In this document: piece by piece, positions 1 to 10,558 of the stretch
Layout of the letters: each line of letters begins with the position of its first letter
Numbering within the stretch: position 1 is the stretch's first letter
Assembly (NCBI GenBank): GCA_002686995.1
Contig: NYZC01000352.1
Coordinates: forward strand, 1 to 64,000
DNA from: Phycisphaeraceae bacterium
GTDB lineage: Bacteria > Planctomycetota > Phycisphaerae > Phycisphaerales > Phycisphaeraceae
Length of the DNA stretch: 64,000 nucleotides
Reading direction: 5' to 3'
The notes under the pieces: model-generated
Database searches by the model: none
Seen by the model: only the letters and a program-made list of their open reading frames with translations
What the model was told of the DNA's origin: nothing
Program-made: the position numbers and the translations under genes

Positions 1-1662
1 GCCGCGGCCGTCGTTGCGGTAGATTCCCGCCGCCTCGTCGAAGTGGTGGGCGACCAGGTCGAGATCGCCGTCGCGGTCGAGGTCGCCGAGGGCGGCGCCG
101 AAGCTCACCCCGACGTGATCGAGCCCCCATTGGGCGCCGACGTCCTCGAAGGAGAGATCGCCCCGGTTCCGATACGCCCGGTTCGCCTGGCTCAGCACCG
201 GGCTCGGTTGCCAGACCGTTTCCCACGCGTTCTCGCCACGGTGCATGGCGCGGTCGCGCTGCCGCTGGAGGTCGCTGTTGAACCAGTCGCGGGTCATGCC
301 GTTGGTGATGAAGACGTCGGTCCAGCCGTCGTTGTCGAGGTCGGCGAGCTTGACCGACCACGTCCAGTCGGACGAGGCCAGGCCGGTGAGGAACGCGGCC
401 TCCATGAGCCGTCCCGTGCCGGCGTTGAGGTACACCGCGTTGCGCATGTACTGGCGGGGCCGGGCGCTCTCCAGGAACCAGCGGCTGCGGTCCATGTCGC
501 CCATCGACAGCTTCGCGCCGCGGTGAGTCGTGGCCGCCATGTCCGACGCCATGAAGTCGACCAGTCCGTCGTTGTTGATGTCCGCCTGGTCGGCGCCCAT
601 GGAGAACCACGGCGTGTGGGGCAGGGCCTTCCCGGTCACGTCCGTGAACGTGCCGTCGGCGTTGTTGCGGTAGAGTTGATCCGGCCCGTAGAAGTCGTTG
701 CTGACATACAGATCCGGCCAGCCGTCGTGGTCGTAGTCCCACCAGGTCGCGGCCAGGCCGAGGTGCCGGCCGGAGATCCCGGCATCATCGGTGACGTCGG
801 TGAACCGGGGGCTCCCCGACGTCGTGTCGTTGCGGTAGAGGCGGTCGGCCTGGCCGGCGAGGTGCAGGGTCCGGAATCCCCCCGGCTTGTCGATGAACGT
901 GAACAGGTTCTCGAAGCGGGAGGTCACCTGTGGATAGCCTCGGTCGTCCCGGTAGGTGATGCCGCGCGCGTTCGACTCCTCGACCGTCGACGGCATGACC
1001 GCCGTGTGGCCGCTGCGATGCCGGTTGGTGAGCAGGTAGGCGTCCAGGTCTCCGTCCCGGTCGTAGTCACCGAAGGCGGCCATGATGCCGGCGCCTTGAA
1101 AATCGAGGCCCCAGGCACCCGCTTCATCGGTAAACGTGCCGTCGCCCTGGTTGACGTAGAGCCGGCTCGGCGCATCGAACGTGCAGACGAACAGGTCGAG
1201 ATCGCCGTCGTCGTCGACATCGACGAAGGTCGCCCCGGTGCACCATGCGCCGCCGCCGTCGACGCCCGCGCGTTGCGTGGTGTCCTCGAACCGCCAGCCG
1301 CCGAGATTGCGGTAGAGGCGATTGCCCGCGGCCTGGTTCGTCAGGTAGACATCCGGACGGCCATCACCGTCATAGTCGCCGATGCATGCGCCACCGCCGG
1401 CGAAGGGGCCGGCCACGTGCCTGACGGCCCCGGGCGGGTACCGGTTGACGACCGTGATGCCGGTGGTCGACGCGTCCAGGCGTTCGAATCGGGTCGCGCC
1501 CGAGGTCCCGTTATCGGCAAGGGGAGTGGAACGGATCGAACGAGGCTTGGCGGTGCTGACCGACGGGACCTCGGACCTGCGGTCGCATCCGATCAGCGCA
1601 AACAACAGCGGCGGCACGGTGAGTGCCGCCGCCATGGATGCGTTGCGTGTGAAGCGGCGCAC
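1..1662 (-). CDS. FG-GAP/VCBS-repeat (CRTAC1-like) lipoprotein, C-terminus cut by window edge
   Basis: Reverse-strand translation: GTG start at 1662 (or ATG at 1635), lipobox-like LLFALIGC, then repeated FG-GAP motifs such as IGDYDGDGRPDVYLTNQAAGNRLYRNLGGWRFEDTT and FVDVDDDGDLDLFV. Absent from the ORF track because it has no stop in the window. Confidence 0.85.
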   Translation of the reverse strand, partial: MRRFTRNASMAAALTVPPLLFALIGCDRRSEVPSVSTAKPRSIRSTPLADNGTSGATRFERLDASTTGITVVNRYPPGAVRHVAGPFAGGGACIGDYDGDGRPDVYLTNQAAGNRLYRNLGGWRFEDTTQRAGVDGGGAWCTGATFVDVDDDGDLDLFVCTFDAPSRLYVNQGDGTFTDEAGAWGLDFQGAGIMAAFGDYDRDGDLDAYLLTNRHRSGHTAVMPSTVEESNARGITYRDDRGYPQVTSRFENLFTFIDKPGGFRTLHLAGQADRLYRNDTTSGSPRFTDVTDDAGISGRHLGLAATWWDYDHDGWPDLYVSNDFYGPDQLYRNNADGTFTDVTGKALPHTPWFSMGADQADINNDGLVDFMASDMAATTHRGAKLSMGDMDRSRWFLESARPRQYMRNAVYLNAGTGRLMEAAFLTGLASSDWTWSVKLADLDNDGWTDVFITNGMTRDWFNSDLQRQRDRAMHRGENAWETVWQPSPVLSQANRAYRNRGDLSFEDVGAQWGLDHVGVSFGAALGDLDRDGDLDLVAHHFDEAAGIYRNDGRG

Positions 1663-1708
1663 GGTGAAAAGGATATCAGGACGCCGCGAACGTCTGGAAG
1701 CCAGCCCT

Positions 1709-2461
1709 CTAACGGCGCCGTCTGAGCGACATCAGTCCGGCGAGCGTCAGCGCGCCAAGGGTCGCCGGCTCGGGGACCACCACGTTGATGAAATCGACCT
1801 CAGTTAATGCGCCAGAGGTCTGGCGGTTATAAAAGGAGATGTGGTTGCCGTTGGTAGCGCCGGAGTAGCTGGTCGAGCCCGAGATCGTCGCGACGTTGGC
1901 GAGCGCGTCGGTCACCTCGAATGTGAAGTTCGTCCCGTCATCCGTGATCAGGACATCGAGGGTGTCGCCATTGGCGATGTCGAGGCCAAACACGTTGAGG
2001 TGAGTCACCGCGTTTCCCTGGTCGTCCAACAGCGTGTCGTCGGCGTCACCGAAGTCGAACACCGAGAGGCTGTCATTGATGCCGGATCGGTTGTCCATGT
2101 TGATCCTGAAGCCGAGACCGTGCGTCTCACCGAACTGGCCGGGGAGGGCCGAGGCGCGGGTCACGATGTTGAAGTTTTCCTGGTCACCATCGGTGTCGGT
2201 CATCCGGAGCCGCGCCCTGATGACGAGCTGCTCGGTGGCGGGGTCGAACTCCTCGACGGAGGACAAGAACGCACCCGTATTGAACTTCATGAAACCACCT
2301 TCCTCGATCGGGAGGAGGCCCGTATGACTCGCGTTGACGAACGCGCTCGACCACTTTGCCGCGTCGACCGTGCCGTCGTTGAAATCGTCCGTGAGTGGCA
2401 GCGCGGCCCAGGCCGGCGCGGCCAGAACCGTCAGGATCGTCAGTGCCGTCAAGCTTCTCAT
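1709..2461 (-). CDS. PEP-CTERM sorting-domain secreted protein
   Basis: 250 aa, N-terminal signal peptide, C-terminal VVPEPATLGALTLAGLMSLRRRR; AAGGAGA ribosome-binding site upstream. Confidence 0.85.
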   Translation of the reverse strand: MRSLTALTILTVLAAPAWAALPLTDDFNDGTVDAAKWSSAFVNASHTGLLPIEEGGFMKFNTGAFLSSVEEFDPATEQLVIRARLRMTDTDGDQENFNIVTRASALPGQFGETHGLGFRINMDNRSGINDSLSVFDFGDADDTLLDDQGNAVTHLNVFGLDIANGDTLDVLITDDGTNFTFEVTDALANVATISGSTSYSGATNGNHISFYNRQTSGALTEVDFINVVVPEPATLGALTLAGLMSLRRRR

Positions 2462-2929
2462 CGTCGAATCTCCTTGCAGCCTCTACCGTTGATGTGGTGC
2501 AGTCCTGCTGCGTGGGGGGCAGGTACACACACGCAGGCCCGATTCAATCTCCGATTCTTGAGTGTGCGGGTCCAGACCGACAAGGGTCTGAAAATGCTGG
2601 AAATCTCCCGCCTTTGCTTGATTGATTATGGACGCACTTGGGGGATCAGTCAAGCATCTTGCCGGCGGATTTCCTCGTTGTCTTGATGTAAATGACTGTT
2701 GATGCAAGTCTTGCGCACAATGGTGGTTTGCCGGGCCGTGTCGGTTTCGATCGCAGCACGATCGACTGGATTCTCAACTCGACGATGCCCGTGTCCGGAT
2801 CGGCGAGTGCACCGGTTCGATCATGGGGCGATCTTCACGCGACCGCCGCGGCGGCTTGCCGCATGGTCGAGCTCCTTATGATGCGGTTGAAGCGATACGC
2901 TATGGAATTGACATCGCCGCGTAGGACCG

Positions 2930-3820
2930 ATGATGGCAACCACAGTACACGCCCAACTCGCTGAACGAATCGGCGTCTCCACCATCTGCATGCCCGGGGA
3001 TTCGATGCCTGAGGCGCTGGAGCGGGCGCTGGACGAAGGCTTTCGCAGCGTCGACCTGATCCCGCACCATTGCGATCGCAATCTTGGCTGGCCCGATACC
3101 GTACCACCGATCGGAATCGATCTCGACGAGATCACGCCCACCGAGATCGATCGGGTGATCGGAATCGTGCAGCGGTTTCCCTACTACAACATTCACGGGC
3201 CGGCGACCGACATCAATCTCGCCTCGCACAACCGAGGCATCACGCGAGAGACGCGCCGGCAGTATCACCAGGTGTTCCAGTTCGCCGTGGATTGCGGCGC
3301 CGCGTCGGTCACGTTCCACCCCGGCATGCCGCCCGAGCCCAGCCAGCCCGGTGAGCACCGCCACGCTACGGAGCGCAACATCGAGTTCGGCAAGGAGCTG
3401 GCGGACCTGGCCGAGAAGCACGACCTGGACACGGGATACGAGAACCTCGGCCTGTACCCCGATCCGGACCAGATGCAGCAGATCATCGATGCCGTCGGAA
3501 GCGATCGCTTAGGTCTGCATTTCGACGTCGGTCACGTCTGGCTCGATCCGGTCAAGGATCCGATGGTCTGGCTGCGTCAGCTGGGGCGACACCTCGTGGC
3601 CGTGCACATGCACGGTGCGTTCCATCGGCCCGATCGCGGCTTCGTCAACCACCAGACGCTGGAGCAGGACGGATGCACGGATCTGCGCGCGGTCATGCGC
3701 GCACTGGACGACCTGGATTACGATCGCGGCATCAACCTCGAGCTGCACGCTCCGGACCTGGGGACGTACTTCGAGTTCTGCCGGCGCAGTCGCGACATCC
3801 TGATTCGCGCGGCGACGTAG
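2930..3820 (+). CDS. sugar phosphate isomerase/epimerase (xylose isomerase-like TIM barrel)
   Basis: 296 aa; GYENLGLYPDPDQMQQIIDAVGSDRLGLHFDVGHVWL and VAVHMHGAFHRPDRGF typical of AP_endonuc_2 family. Confidence 0.8.
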   Translation: MMATTVHAQLAERIGVSTICMPGDSMPEALERALDEGFRSVDLIPHHCDRNLGWPDTVPPIGIDLDEITPTEIDRVIGIVQRFPYYNIHGPATDINLASHNRGITRETRRQYHQVFQFAVDCGAASVTFHPGMPPEPSQPGEHRHATERNIEFGKELADLAEKHDLDTGYENLGLYPDPDQMQQIIDAVGSDRLGLHFDVGHVWLDPVKDPMVWLRQLGRHLVAVHMHGAFHRPDRGFVNHQTLEQDGCTDLRAVMRALDDLDYDRGINLELHAPDLGTYFEFCRRSRDILIRAAT

Positions 3821-3930
3821 CTTGCGATCGGGCTCTGGCCATCAGATCGTTTACTGCAATCCAGACCGGGATTTCCGACAAAGCCTAGAATTAATTCAGG
3901 TCGCGCGCTGTCGCGACGGGAGATCTCGTC

Positions 3931-4761
3931 ATCAGGCCTCGACCACCGAATTCGGCGTTTACCCTCATCGAGCTGCTCGTCGTCATCTCCATCGTGGCCC
4001 TGTTGATTGCCATCCTGCTCCCTGCGATCAAACGGGCGCGGGCGACGGCGCGGACCGTGATCTGCTCGTCGAATCTTCGGCAGGTCGGCATCGGGGTGCA
4101 GGTCTACGTCTCCGAGAGTGACCGGATCCTTCCACTGATCAACGAGCGTCGATGCTGCTCGTCGCCGATTCCCGGCGGGGCGGGAGGCGGCCGGGGCTAC
4201 AACTGGCTTGGGCTGATCGAGCACGTGGCCGACGGCCAGGGGACGCGGAACCTGCATTGTCCCGCCGACGACCGCAACCCCGATCCGCACGACGAGCTTC
4301 GCATCTTCACCCCGCTCACATTCGATGAGTCGACGCGTGCCGTCGAGCGGGGCGCGTACAGCTACGGGGCGAACTTCGTGGGCCGCCGCCTGCCGAACCG
4401 CCGCATTCCCTGGTCGTCGACGGACGGTCCGTTCGGTGCGACCGGTGACGATCCCGACGAGCTGGGGCCCGTCTTGATCGACACCATCCCGGATCCCGCG
4501 GAGACGGTGCAGGTCCTCGACGCGTACTACCAGGACCTCAGCGTCAAGTTCTCCGTCATCGATGCCCAGATCTCGATGAACGACGCGCTCGAAGGCCATG
4601 GGTACTGGGTGACCTCGCTGCAACTGTTCCGTCATGACGTGAACCCGGAGCCCGATACGCCGATCGGGCCGAACGTCCTGTTCGCGGACGGTCACGTCCG
4701 GGCGACAGTCGATTTCTTTCGGCTGACCGACGACAACTTCAGCTTCGAAGTCGATGACTAG
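3931..4761 (+). CDS. prepilin-type N-terminal domain protein with H-X9-DG-like C-terminus
   Basis: In-frame upstream translation gives (I/M)[37 protein letters not shown]-term [18 protein letters not shown]. The ORF track starts at 3994, inside the TM helix. Confidence 0.75.
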   Translation: MRPRPPNSAFTLIELLVVISIVALLIAILLPAIKRARATARTVICSSNLRQVGIGVQVYVSESDRILPLINERRCCSSPIPGGAGGGRGYNWLGLIEHVADGQGTRNLHCPADDRNPDPHDELRIFTPLTFDESTRAVERGAYSYGANFVGRRLPNRRIPWSSTDGPFGATGDDPDELGPVLIDTIPDPAETVQVLDAYYQDLSVKFSVIDAQISMNDALEGHGYWVTSLQLFRHDVNPEPDTPIGPNVLFADGHVRATVDFFRLTDDNFSFEVDD

Positions 4762-4824
4762 TCGATGGGGTCCCCCCGCCGGACCTTCCGACCTTCCGGC
4801 TTCTCGACGCTTTCGAATCCGCGG

Positions 4825-5388
4825 CTATTCGTCGCGATTCCCCGTGGAAGTGCCCATCCGGACGTACGTGCCGAACCTGTTGATCGAGCTGCGGATGAGG
4901 CGGTTGATCGAGGTGTCGAGGTCGTCTTTGTGGTCGAGGATGGTCCCGACCATGGTGCTGACCGGAAGCTGCATGTCCTGGCCGAGCCGATGGATGTGCA
5001 CGCGCTGGTGAATCGAGAACACGATCGTCACGCCGACGGTGTCCGGGGCGCTTTCGTCGACGGCGTCGTAGAACTGGACGACCAGGCGCGGCAACTCGAT
5101 CCGGTCGTCCACGACGAACCGCTCCTTCGTCAACGCGGCGCGGAGGACCCGATCCACGCTCTCTTTGGTCGTATTGTCGAGGACGTGCCTGGGAAGCGGC
5201 TCGAGGACAAGCGAAATCGTTTCGAGCCCGTTCAGGCACCGTACCTCGTCCGGCAGCTTGCGTTTGAGCATCGGCCCTGCGAGGACGGCCGCCGCGCCGA
5301 CCAGCAGTGCGCAGGCGCCGACGGCGTATCGCTGAGACGTTCGGTCCGGATCGTGCCGCGTGTTCATGATGACCTTCCGTCTGCCCAA
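4825..5388 (-). CDS. hypothetical membrane-anchored protein
   Basis: 187 aa with one N-terminal TM segment (YAVGACALLVGAAAVLAGPML); no family recognised. Confidence 0.5.
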   Translation of the reverse strand: MGRRKVIMNTRHDPDRTSQRYAVGACALLVGAAAVLAGPMLKRKLPDEVRCLNGLETISLVLEPLPRHVLDNTTKESVDRVLRAALTKERFVVDDRIELPRLVVQFYDAVDESAPDTVGVTIVFSIHQRVHIHRLGQDMQLPVSTMVGTILDHKDDLDTSINRLIRSSINRFGTYVRMGTSTGNRDE

Positions 5389-5436
5389 TTCGAAGACGGG
5401 ATCCTATCAACCGTCTCCGCTCGATTCGAGTACGGA

Positions 5437-5505
5437 AAAGTGCCGGTGGAAGGACTCGAACCCACCTACAAATCTCCTCGAAATGTAGCACATTCGGAAA
5501 CGGGC
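5437..5505 (-). other. possible tRNA/tmRNA-like T-arm remnant
   Basis: Minus strand CTACATTTCGAGGAGATTTGTAGGTGGGTTCGAGTCCTTCCACCGGCA: contains GGTTCGAGTCC T-loop-like sequence, but no D-arm or proper 7-bp acceptor. Confidence 0.2.
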
Positions 5506-5649
5506 GGCGCAGAATCCGGCGCACCAACGGTCCCGACCTTGCCGCACTGATCAACGCATGGGATCACCTGCCCGAACCCGTCCGCCGAGCATCCTGTCGA
5601 TCGTCGAAGAGGCCAAGGGGAGCCGGCACGGTATCTGCCAGCCGTCGGG

Positions 5650-7149
5650 TCACCGGTAGTTGATTCTGATCTCGACGCCCTCCAGATACAGACCGCCATG
5701 CTGCGTCAACGTCACACGCAGGTCGTTGCGTCCCGCGACGACGGGGGCATCGGAGCAAGTGAGCGTCGAGAAGTGCAAGTGCGTCGTCGGCTCCGACTCC
5801 GGCAATCGTCGGCCGTTGAGAGTCACGGCCACGCGCCCTGCCGGCGGTGCGTTGAACGTAAGGGCAAGCGTGACCGAGCGGAGAGTGCCGGCACGACGCG
5901 CCGCGTCCAGATCGTCTCCCACGTTGAAGGTCAGCAACTTCGCCACGCCCGGCTCCGTCAGGTTCACGGGCAGCGGCATCTGTCCGCCGGCATCCGGTGA
6001 CAGCCCCTGCGCGTCGCGCGTGATGAAGTAGTGCTTGTCCTTGGCGCAAAGCGTCTGCGGGCTGCCGATCTGCTCGAGCATCTGCCGCTCGATCGGCGCC
6101 ATCGGGTGGAACCGATTCAAGGCGTGACAGTCGAAGTTGAACAGGTAGATGCTGCCGGCTCCCTGCCTCCAGAACGAGGCGGCAGCACCACGCATCATCT
6201 CGATGCTCGCGCGCGTGATCTTGCCACCGCCATAGTCCTGCACGTAATACTCGATGCCGCCGGCGACCTCGACGGCCGTGCCTTGGGCCGCCTCGACGAA
6301 CCCGGCGACGTCGGCGTTCATGTCGAGGCAGCTTCGTGACATCGGCTGGAGCACGTCGACCAGCCCCTCTCGGATCCACGTCCGCACGTCCATCCCCACC
6401 TGCTCGCACTCGGAAAAGGTGGGGCCGACGCGGGCCAGCAGCGTCAGCTTCCTGCCTTTGTGCCTGCCGATCTCGTCGAGCCGGCTGCGCACCCGGCGCA
6501 TGAAGTCGTTGAGCAGCGGCATCCCCTCCTGCTCGTGGCCGTTTCGGAAGTACATCGGGTGGCTCAGGAAATCCATCTCGAAGCCGTCGACGTCGCGCTC
6601 GGCACACATCTCGTCAATCAGTGCGAACTTGCGCCGGCGGACCTGTTCATGGGCAAAGTCCATCGCCCAACTGAACCGGTGCTCGTAGCACTTTACGTAG
6701 ACGTCGGGAACGTCCTCGCCGATCATCAGGTGCGGGTTCTGCTTTTGCCACTCGCTGCGAATCGATGGCCGGCGATCCACCCAGTCGTTGTGAATGTCGT
6801 TCATCCTCATGCTGGGCCAGAACTGCATGCCCAGCTCGTGGGTTCGCTCGGCCCAGAGCGCCAGCGGGTCGAGGTCCCGGTCCAGCAGGGATCGCACGTT
6901 GAGCGCCCACTTTCGAAAATTGTCTTGTTCAAACTTGCCGCCCGGCACGTGCCGCCCATCGTACACCTGGGCGACCTTCGTGTCGTACAGGAACTGGTCA
7001 TTGCCGTGATTGACACTTTGGATGAAGACGCTGACCTGGGTGCCGACAAGCTGGTTGACGACGTTGCAGAGCTGCTCAGGGCTGATCGGTGGTTCGAAGT
7101 GGTACAGGGCCCCTGCGCCGCCGTCACTGTTGAAGAGGATGCCGTGCAT
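5650..7149 (-). CDS. glycoside hydrolase-like TIM-barrel protein (GHL10-like), paralogue of 11544..13145
   Basis: 499 aa; WAMDFAHEQVRRRKFALIDEMCAERDVDGFEMDFLSHPMYF matches the paralogue YDFDGVEIDWMRQPPFF; C-terminal beta domain. Confidence 0.65.
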   Translation of the reverse strand: MHGILFNSDGGAGALYHFEPPISPEQLCNVVNQLVGTQVSVFIQSVNHGNDQFLYDTKVAQVYDGRHVPGGKFEQDNFRKWALNVRSLLDRDLDPLALWAERTHELGMQFWPSMRMNDIHNDWVDRRPSIRSEWQKQNPHLMIGEDVPDVYVKCYEHRFSWAMDFAHEQVRRRKFALIDEMCAERDVDGFEMDFLSHPMYFRNGHEQEGMPLLNDFMRRVRSRLDEIGRHKGRKLTLLARVGPTFSECEQVGMDVRTWIREGLVDVLQPMSRSCLDMNADVAGFVEAAQGTAVEVAGGIEYYVQDYGGGKITRASIEMMRGAAASFWRQGAGSIYLFNFDCHALNRFHPMAPIERQMLEQIGSPQTLCAKDKHYFITRDAQGLSPDAGGQMPLPVNLTEPGVAKLLTFNVGDDLDAARRAGTLRSVTLALTFNAPPAGRVAVTLNGRRLPESEPTTHLHFSTLTCSDAPVVAGRNDLRVTLTQHGGLYLEGVEIRINYR

Positions 7150-7481
7150 GATCGATTCCTGCCGCCTGGATGCCTGGCGATCGGGCCGTCGACGGACGAG
7201 GGTCGAGTCGCAGTAACAGCAGAACCTGACCCTGAACGCCGCTACCTGATGAGGTCCAAGTCCCGAGATTATAGAAGACGTTACTCTGCAGCACGATTAC
7301 AGCCTGTCCGGACGGCGATTCGTACAGGGCGGAAACGGTGCCGTTCGACGGCGTACGCATCGATGACGGTCAGGCAAAGGTCACGATGCCGCCGCTCTCG
7401 TTTGTCGCGATGACATTGACGTTGGCGTAGATGGAGGCCGAAGTTCGACCTTTTGCCATCCGACGTTCCCGCTCTCCGAGC

Positions 7482-8249
7482 TCACCACCGGCCGTGCGGT
7501 CCGGGATCCTCCATCGACCAATGCAGGTACGTGTCGAGCCGTTCCTCGTCACCATCGGATCCCGCATGCCCGTCCGCGTAGGCCAGGGCGGCGACCGTCT
7601 CGCCCATGTGACGTCGCGTGGCCGTGAGGTCGATCCGGTTCAGCGGCGTGGATCCGTTGCACATGCAGTCGATGGCGTAGGTCGGATGCGCTCCGGCCTC
7701 GTACACGCCGTGGCTGCCGTCACCGAACATGATGATCTCCGAGGGGCGCGTGACGTCGTCCGGTGCGACGAGGGCCAGGTCGAACCAGGCACCTGCGCTC
7801 GCGGGGTTGACGCGCTCCCGGTCCAGACCGCGGGCGGCGGCGAACGTCTTGGCGTTGTAGCCGTACGAGAGGTTCTGGTACCAGGTACCGAGATGTTCGG
7901 GAGCCGCGGGGCAGACAAGGAACCCGTAGCTCGTCTCGCCGTGATAGGGTTCGGGGCGGTAGCCGGCGCGAAGGGGCAGGTACTCGCCGAGAAGGAACGA
8001 CCATTCACGGTGGGGGCGCTCGCCGGTGGGAGGATAGGTGACTTCGCCAAGCAGCGGCAGGTACACCCCATAGTCGAGCGCGTACGCGTGAGCGGCCAGC
8101 GCCGTCTCTCGGAGGCTCGTGACGCACACTGTCGTCTGCGCGACGTCGCGTGCCCGCTTGATTGCCGGGAGGAGCAGGGCGATCAGCAGCGCGATAATGC
8201 TGATCACCACGAGCAGTTCGATGAGGGTAAAGCCTCGTCGATCCGTCAT
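7482..8249 (-). CDS. prepilin-type N-terminal domain protein (DUF1559-like)
   Basis: [39 protein letters not shown]-term [10 protein letters not shown]. Start set at ATG 8249 rather than the 8306 of the track. Confidence 0.85.
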   Translation of the reverse strand: MTDRRGFTLIELLVVISIIALLIALLLPAIKRARDVAQTTVCVTSLRETALAAHAYALDYGVYLPLLGEVTYPPTGERPHREWSFLLGEYLPLRAGYRPEPYHGETSYGFLVCPAAPEHLGTWYQNLSYGYNAKTFAAARGLDRERVNPASAGAWFDLALVAPDDVTRPSEIIMFGDGSHGVYEAGAHPTYAIDCMCNGSTPLNRIDLTATRRHMGETVAALAYADGHAGSDGDEERLDTYLHWSMEDPGPHGRW

Positions 8250-8276
8250 CCCTGAATGATAGCCCGTGGCCACCCC

Positions 8277-8299
8277 CGAAGTCTGGCGACTTCGGCTAC
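8277..8299 (-). repeat. short hairpin repeat, copy 1 (GAAGTC-loop-GACTTC)
   Basis: + strand CGAAGTCTGGCGACTTCGGCTAC; contains the TAG stop (8296-8298) of the upstream gene. Confidence 0.75.
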
Positions 8300-9453
8300 G
8301 GCACAAACCCCTCCGGGATCCGGCCGACGTAGATATGGGGAATCCCCGATTCGTCGCTGTTCCAGCCGATCGTCCGGTCGTCGCCGAGAAAGAACGGGTG
8401 GGGGTGCGTCCACTGCGGCGCGCCGAACGACGTGCCGCTGCTGCAGAAGAGCCGGTGCTGTCCGGTTGCGACCGAACCGACGTAGATCTTCGCGGTGCGG
8501 TTGCAGTCCGAGACCCAATGCCGTCCGTCGCTGGTCACGTGAACGTGCGTAAACGACTCGGGACCGCCCTCGCACACGACGGTCCCTGACGTCTCGCCCG
8601 GCGCGATCGTCACGATCCGGTCCTGGGACCATCGGTCTCCGGGACGGGCGCGCCGGTGGGTCGTCGTGATGATCCTGTTTTCGCGCCCGATCCAGCAGTG
8701 ATGCCCCTGGACGTGCTCGTCTTCGGCGCGCCCGACGTTGAGCACTTCGTGCCCGGTGCCGTCGTCGTTGATCACGTGGATGCTGCAGCCGTGCTTGCCG
8801 ACCAGTCGTGTGAACGTGCCGTTCTCGTCGCGCTCCACACCGTCGTTGACCTGGAAGACGAGGCGGTGCGGATCGCATCGCGAATACTGCAGGTGCGTGT
8901 TGAAGCACTCGGGGTGCTCGTAGACCACGTGCATTGCCCCTGTCGCAAGCTCGAAGCACCCGATGCCGGAGGTCTCATCGTTCGTGTAGGGAATCAGCAT
9001 GCGGTGGCCGCACAACGATATGCTGCACATTCGATCGATCGCGCCGAATCGGGGATCGATCTCGCCGCACGTTTCCCGCGCGCACGTCTGCGGATCGAAG
9101 CGGACGATGGTTCGCCCGGCGACGTAGTAGAACCAGGCGCCGTCCGGCGCGATCACCGGGTAGCGCACGTCCTGCTCGTCGCTGACCTGGCGGATGCGCA
9201 GCGTGGGCACGTCCGCGATCCAGATGTCGCGCCGGCCGGAGAACTGGTTGATGCGATGGAAGAGAAAGCGCTGCCCGTCCGGTGTCGAAACAGGGATCTC
9301 CGGGTAGACGTGCGTGCTGATCCAGGGGGCGCTCGTCAGTCGAAGCTTGCCGACGCCGGTGTCCGGATCGGCGAAGCGCTCCTGCACTTCGACTTCAGGG
9401 TCGTAGACGACGTTGCTCTCGTACACCCAGTCGAAGCGGGCGGCCTCCATCAT
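8296..9453 (-). CDS. oligogalacturonate lyase-like / TolB-type beta-propeller protein
   Basis: 385 aa; [29 protein letters not shown] and [36 protein letters not shown]. Confidence 0.65.
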   Translation of the reverse strand: MMEAARFDWVYESNVVYDPEVEVQERFADPDTGVGKLRLTSAPWISTHVYPEIPVSTPDGQRFLFHRINQFSGRRDIWIADVPTLRIRQVSDEQDVRYPVIAPDGAWFYYVAGRTIVRFDPQTCARETCGEIDPRFGAIDRMCSISLCGHRMLIPYTNDETSGIGCFELATGAMHVVYEHPECFNTHLQYSRCDPHRLVFQVNDGVERDENGTFTRLVGKHGCSIHVINDDGTGHEVLNVGRAEDEHVQGHHCWIGRENRIITTTHRRARPGDRWSQDRIVTIAPGETSGTVVCEGGPESFTHVHVTSDGRHWVSDCNRTAKIYVGSVATGQHRLFCSSGTSFGAPQWTHPHPFFLGDDRTIGWNSDESGIPHIYVGRIPEGFVP

Positions 9454-10481
9454 GAGGCGATCTCCACGCGACGGCCTTCGGCGGCGGCCCGGCGCGCGGC
9501 TTCGAAGACGGCCAGCGTCCGCCGGCCGTCGATCCCCTGCGCTTCGTCGGGAGCGCGTCCCTCGATGACGCAGTCCAGGAAGTACTCCGTTTCGACGGTC
9601 AGGGCGCCCGAAAGGCGGCCTTCATATTCCACCCACGTGAGCACGTCCTCGTACTTCCAGCCCTCTTCGTTGCAGAGCGTCACCGGAGAGTGGAACAGGT
9701 CGAGGTAGAGCGACCCGGTCGTGCCGAGCACCTCGAAGCTTCGATCGACGCCCATCGGCATCGTCGTCGGATGCGCGTAGCTTTCCACCTGGGTCACGAG
9801 CACGCCGTTCTCGAGGCGGGCGATGACCGAGGCCACGTCCGTGAAGCCGGGCGAGATCCCGCTTTCGACCTGCTCCGCGCTGACGTGGACGACCGGGCTG
9901 TCGAACAGCCACTGCACGAGATCGATGTTGTGACACCCGGTGTGCAGGAAGGCGCCGCCGCTCTTGGTGTCGTCCATGATCCATGTGCCCTTGCGCGGCG
10001 GATGCGCGCGGCGCGACGAAACCATGACCGGCTTGCCGATCTGACCCGACGCGATGCGCTGCTTGAGCACGCGGAAGGCGGCGTTGAACCGCTCGAGGAA
10101 ACCCACCATGAACAGGACGCCGGCATCCTCGGCGGCCGCAAGCATCTCGTCGGCTTCGCGCGTGCTGAGGCACAGCGGCTTGTCGCAAAGGATGTGCTTG
10201 CCGGCAGAGGCGGCGGCGATCGCCATTTCGTGATGGAGGTACGTCGGGCTGGCGATGAACACGGCTTCGACCTCATCGTCTTCGAGGACCGAATTCCAGT
10301 CGCCGGTGCAGCGATCGACCTGTTGCAGGTTCGCCCCCGCGGCATCGGCTTCCTGTTCCGATGCCGCGCACAGCATCCTCAGGCGCCCGTTCGCCGATGC
10401 GTTCACCGCCTTCGCAAACAGAAAGCCTGCCTTGCCGGCCCCGATGATGCCTGTGTTGACCTGGCGCATGGGGGAGATCAT
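9450..10481 (-). CDS. Gfo/Idh/MocA family oxidoreductase
   Basis: Rossmann GIIGAGKAGFLFAKA, EAVFIASPTYLHHEMAIAAASAGKHILCDKPLCLS. Confidence 0.9.
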   Translation of the reverse strand: MISPMRQVNTGIIGAGKAGFLFAKAVNASANGRLRMLCAASEQEADAAGANLQQVDRCTGDWNSVLEDDEVEAVFIASPTYLHHEMAIAAASAGKHILCDKPLCLSTREADEMLAAAEDAGVLFMVGFLERFNAAFRVLKQRIASGQIGKPVMVSSRRAHPPRKGTWIMDDTKSGGAFLHTGCHNIDLVQWLFDSPVVHVSAEQVESGISPGFTDVASVIARLENGVLVTQVESYAHPTTMPMGVDRSFEVLGTTGSLYLDLFHSPVTLCNEEGWKYEDVLTWVEYEGRLSGALTVETEYFLDCVIEGRAPDEAQGIDGRRTLAVFEAARRAAAEGRRVEIAS

Positions 10482-10558
10482 AGCCGATGCGGTTCCTGCC
10501 GCAGCATGATCGGACGCCTTCGATGGTCACGGCCTGTTCATGTCATCGGCGCGTCCTC

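Noticed and set aside
43-1725. 560-aa plus-strand ORF
   Set aside because: Val/Ala/Arg-rich shadow of the minus-strand FG-GAP protein, which has clear repeat motifs.
5437-5505. Functional tRNA gene
   Set aside because: No D-arm, mismatched T-stem and incomplete acceptor stem by hand folding; kept only as a possible remnant.
7124-7567. Small minus-strand ORFs between the GHL10-like and prepilin genes
   Set aside because: No convincing RBS, family or coherent frame; insufficient support.
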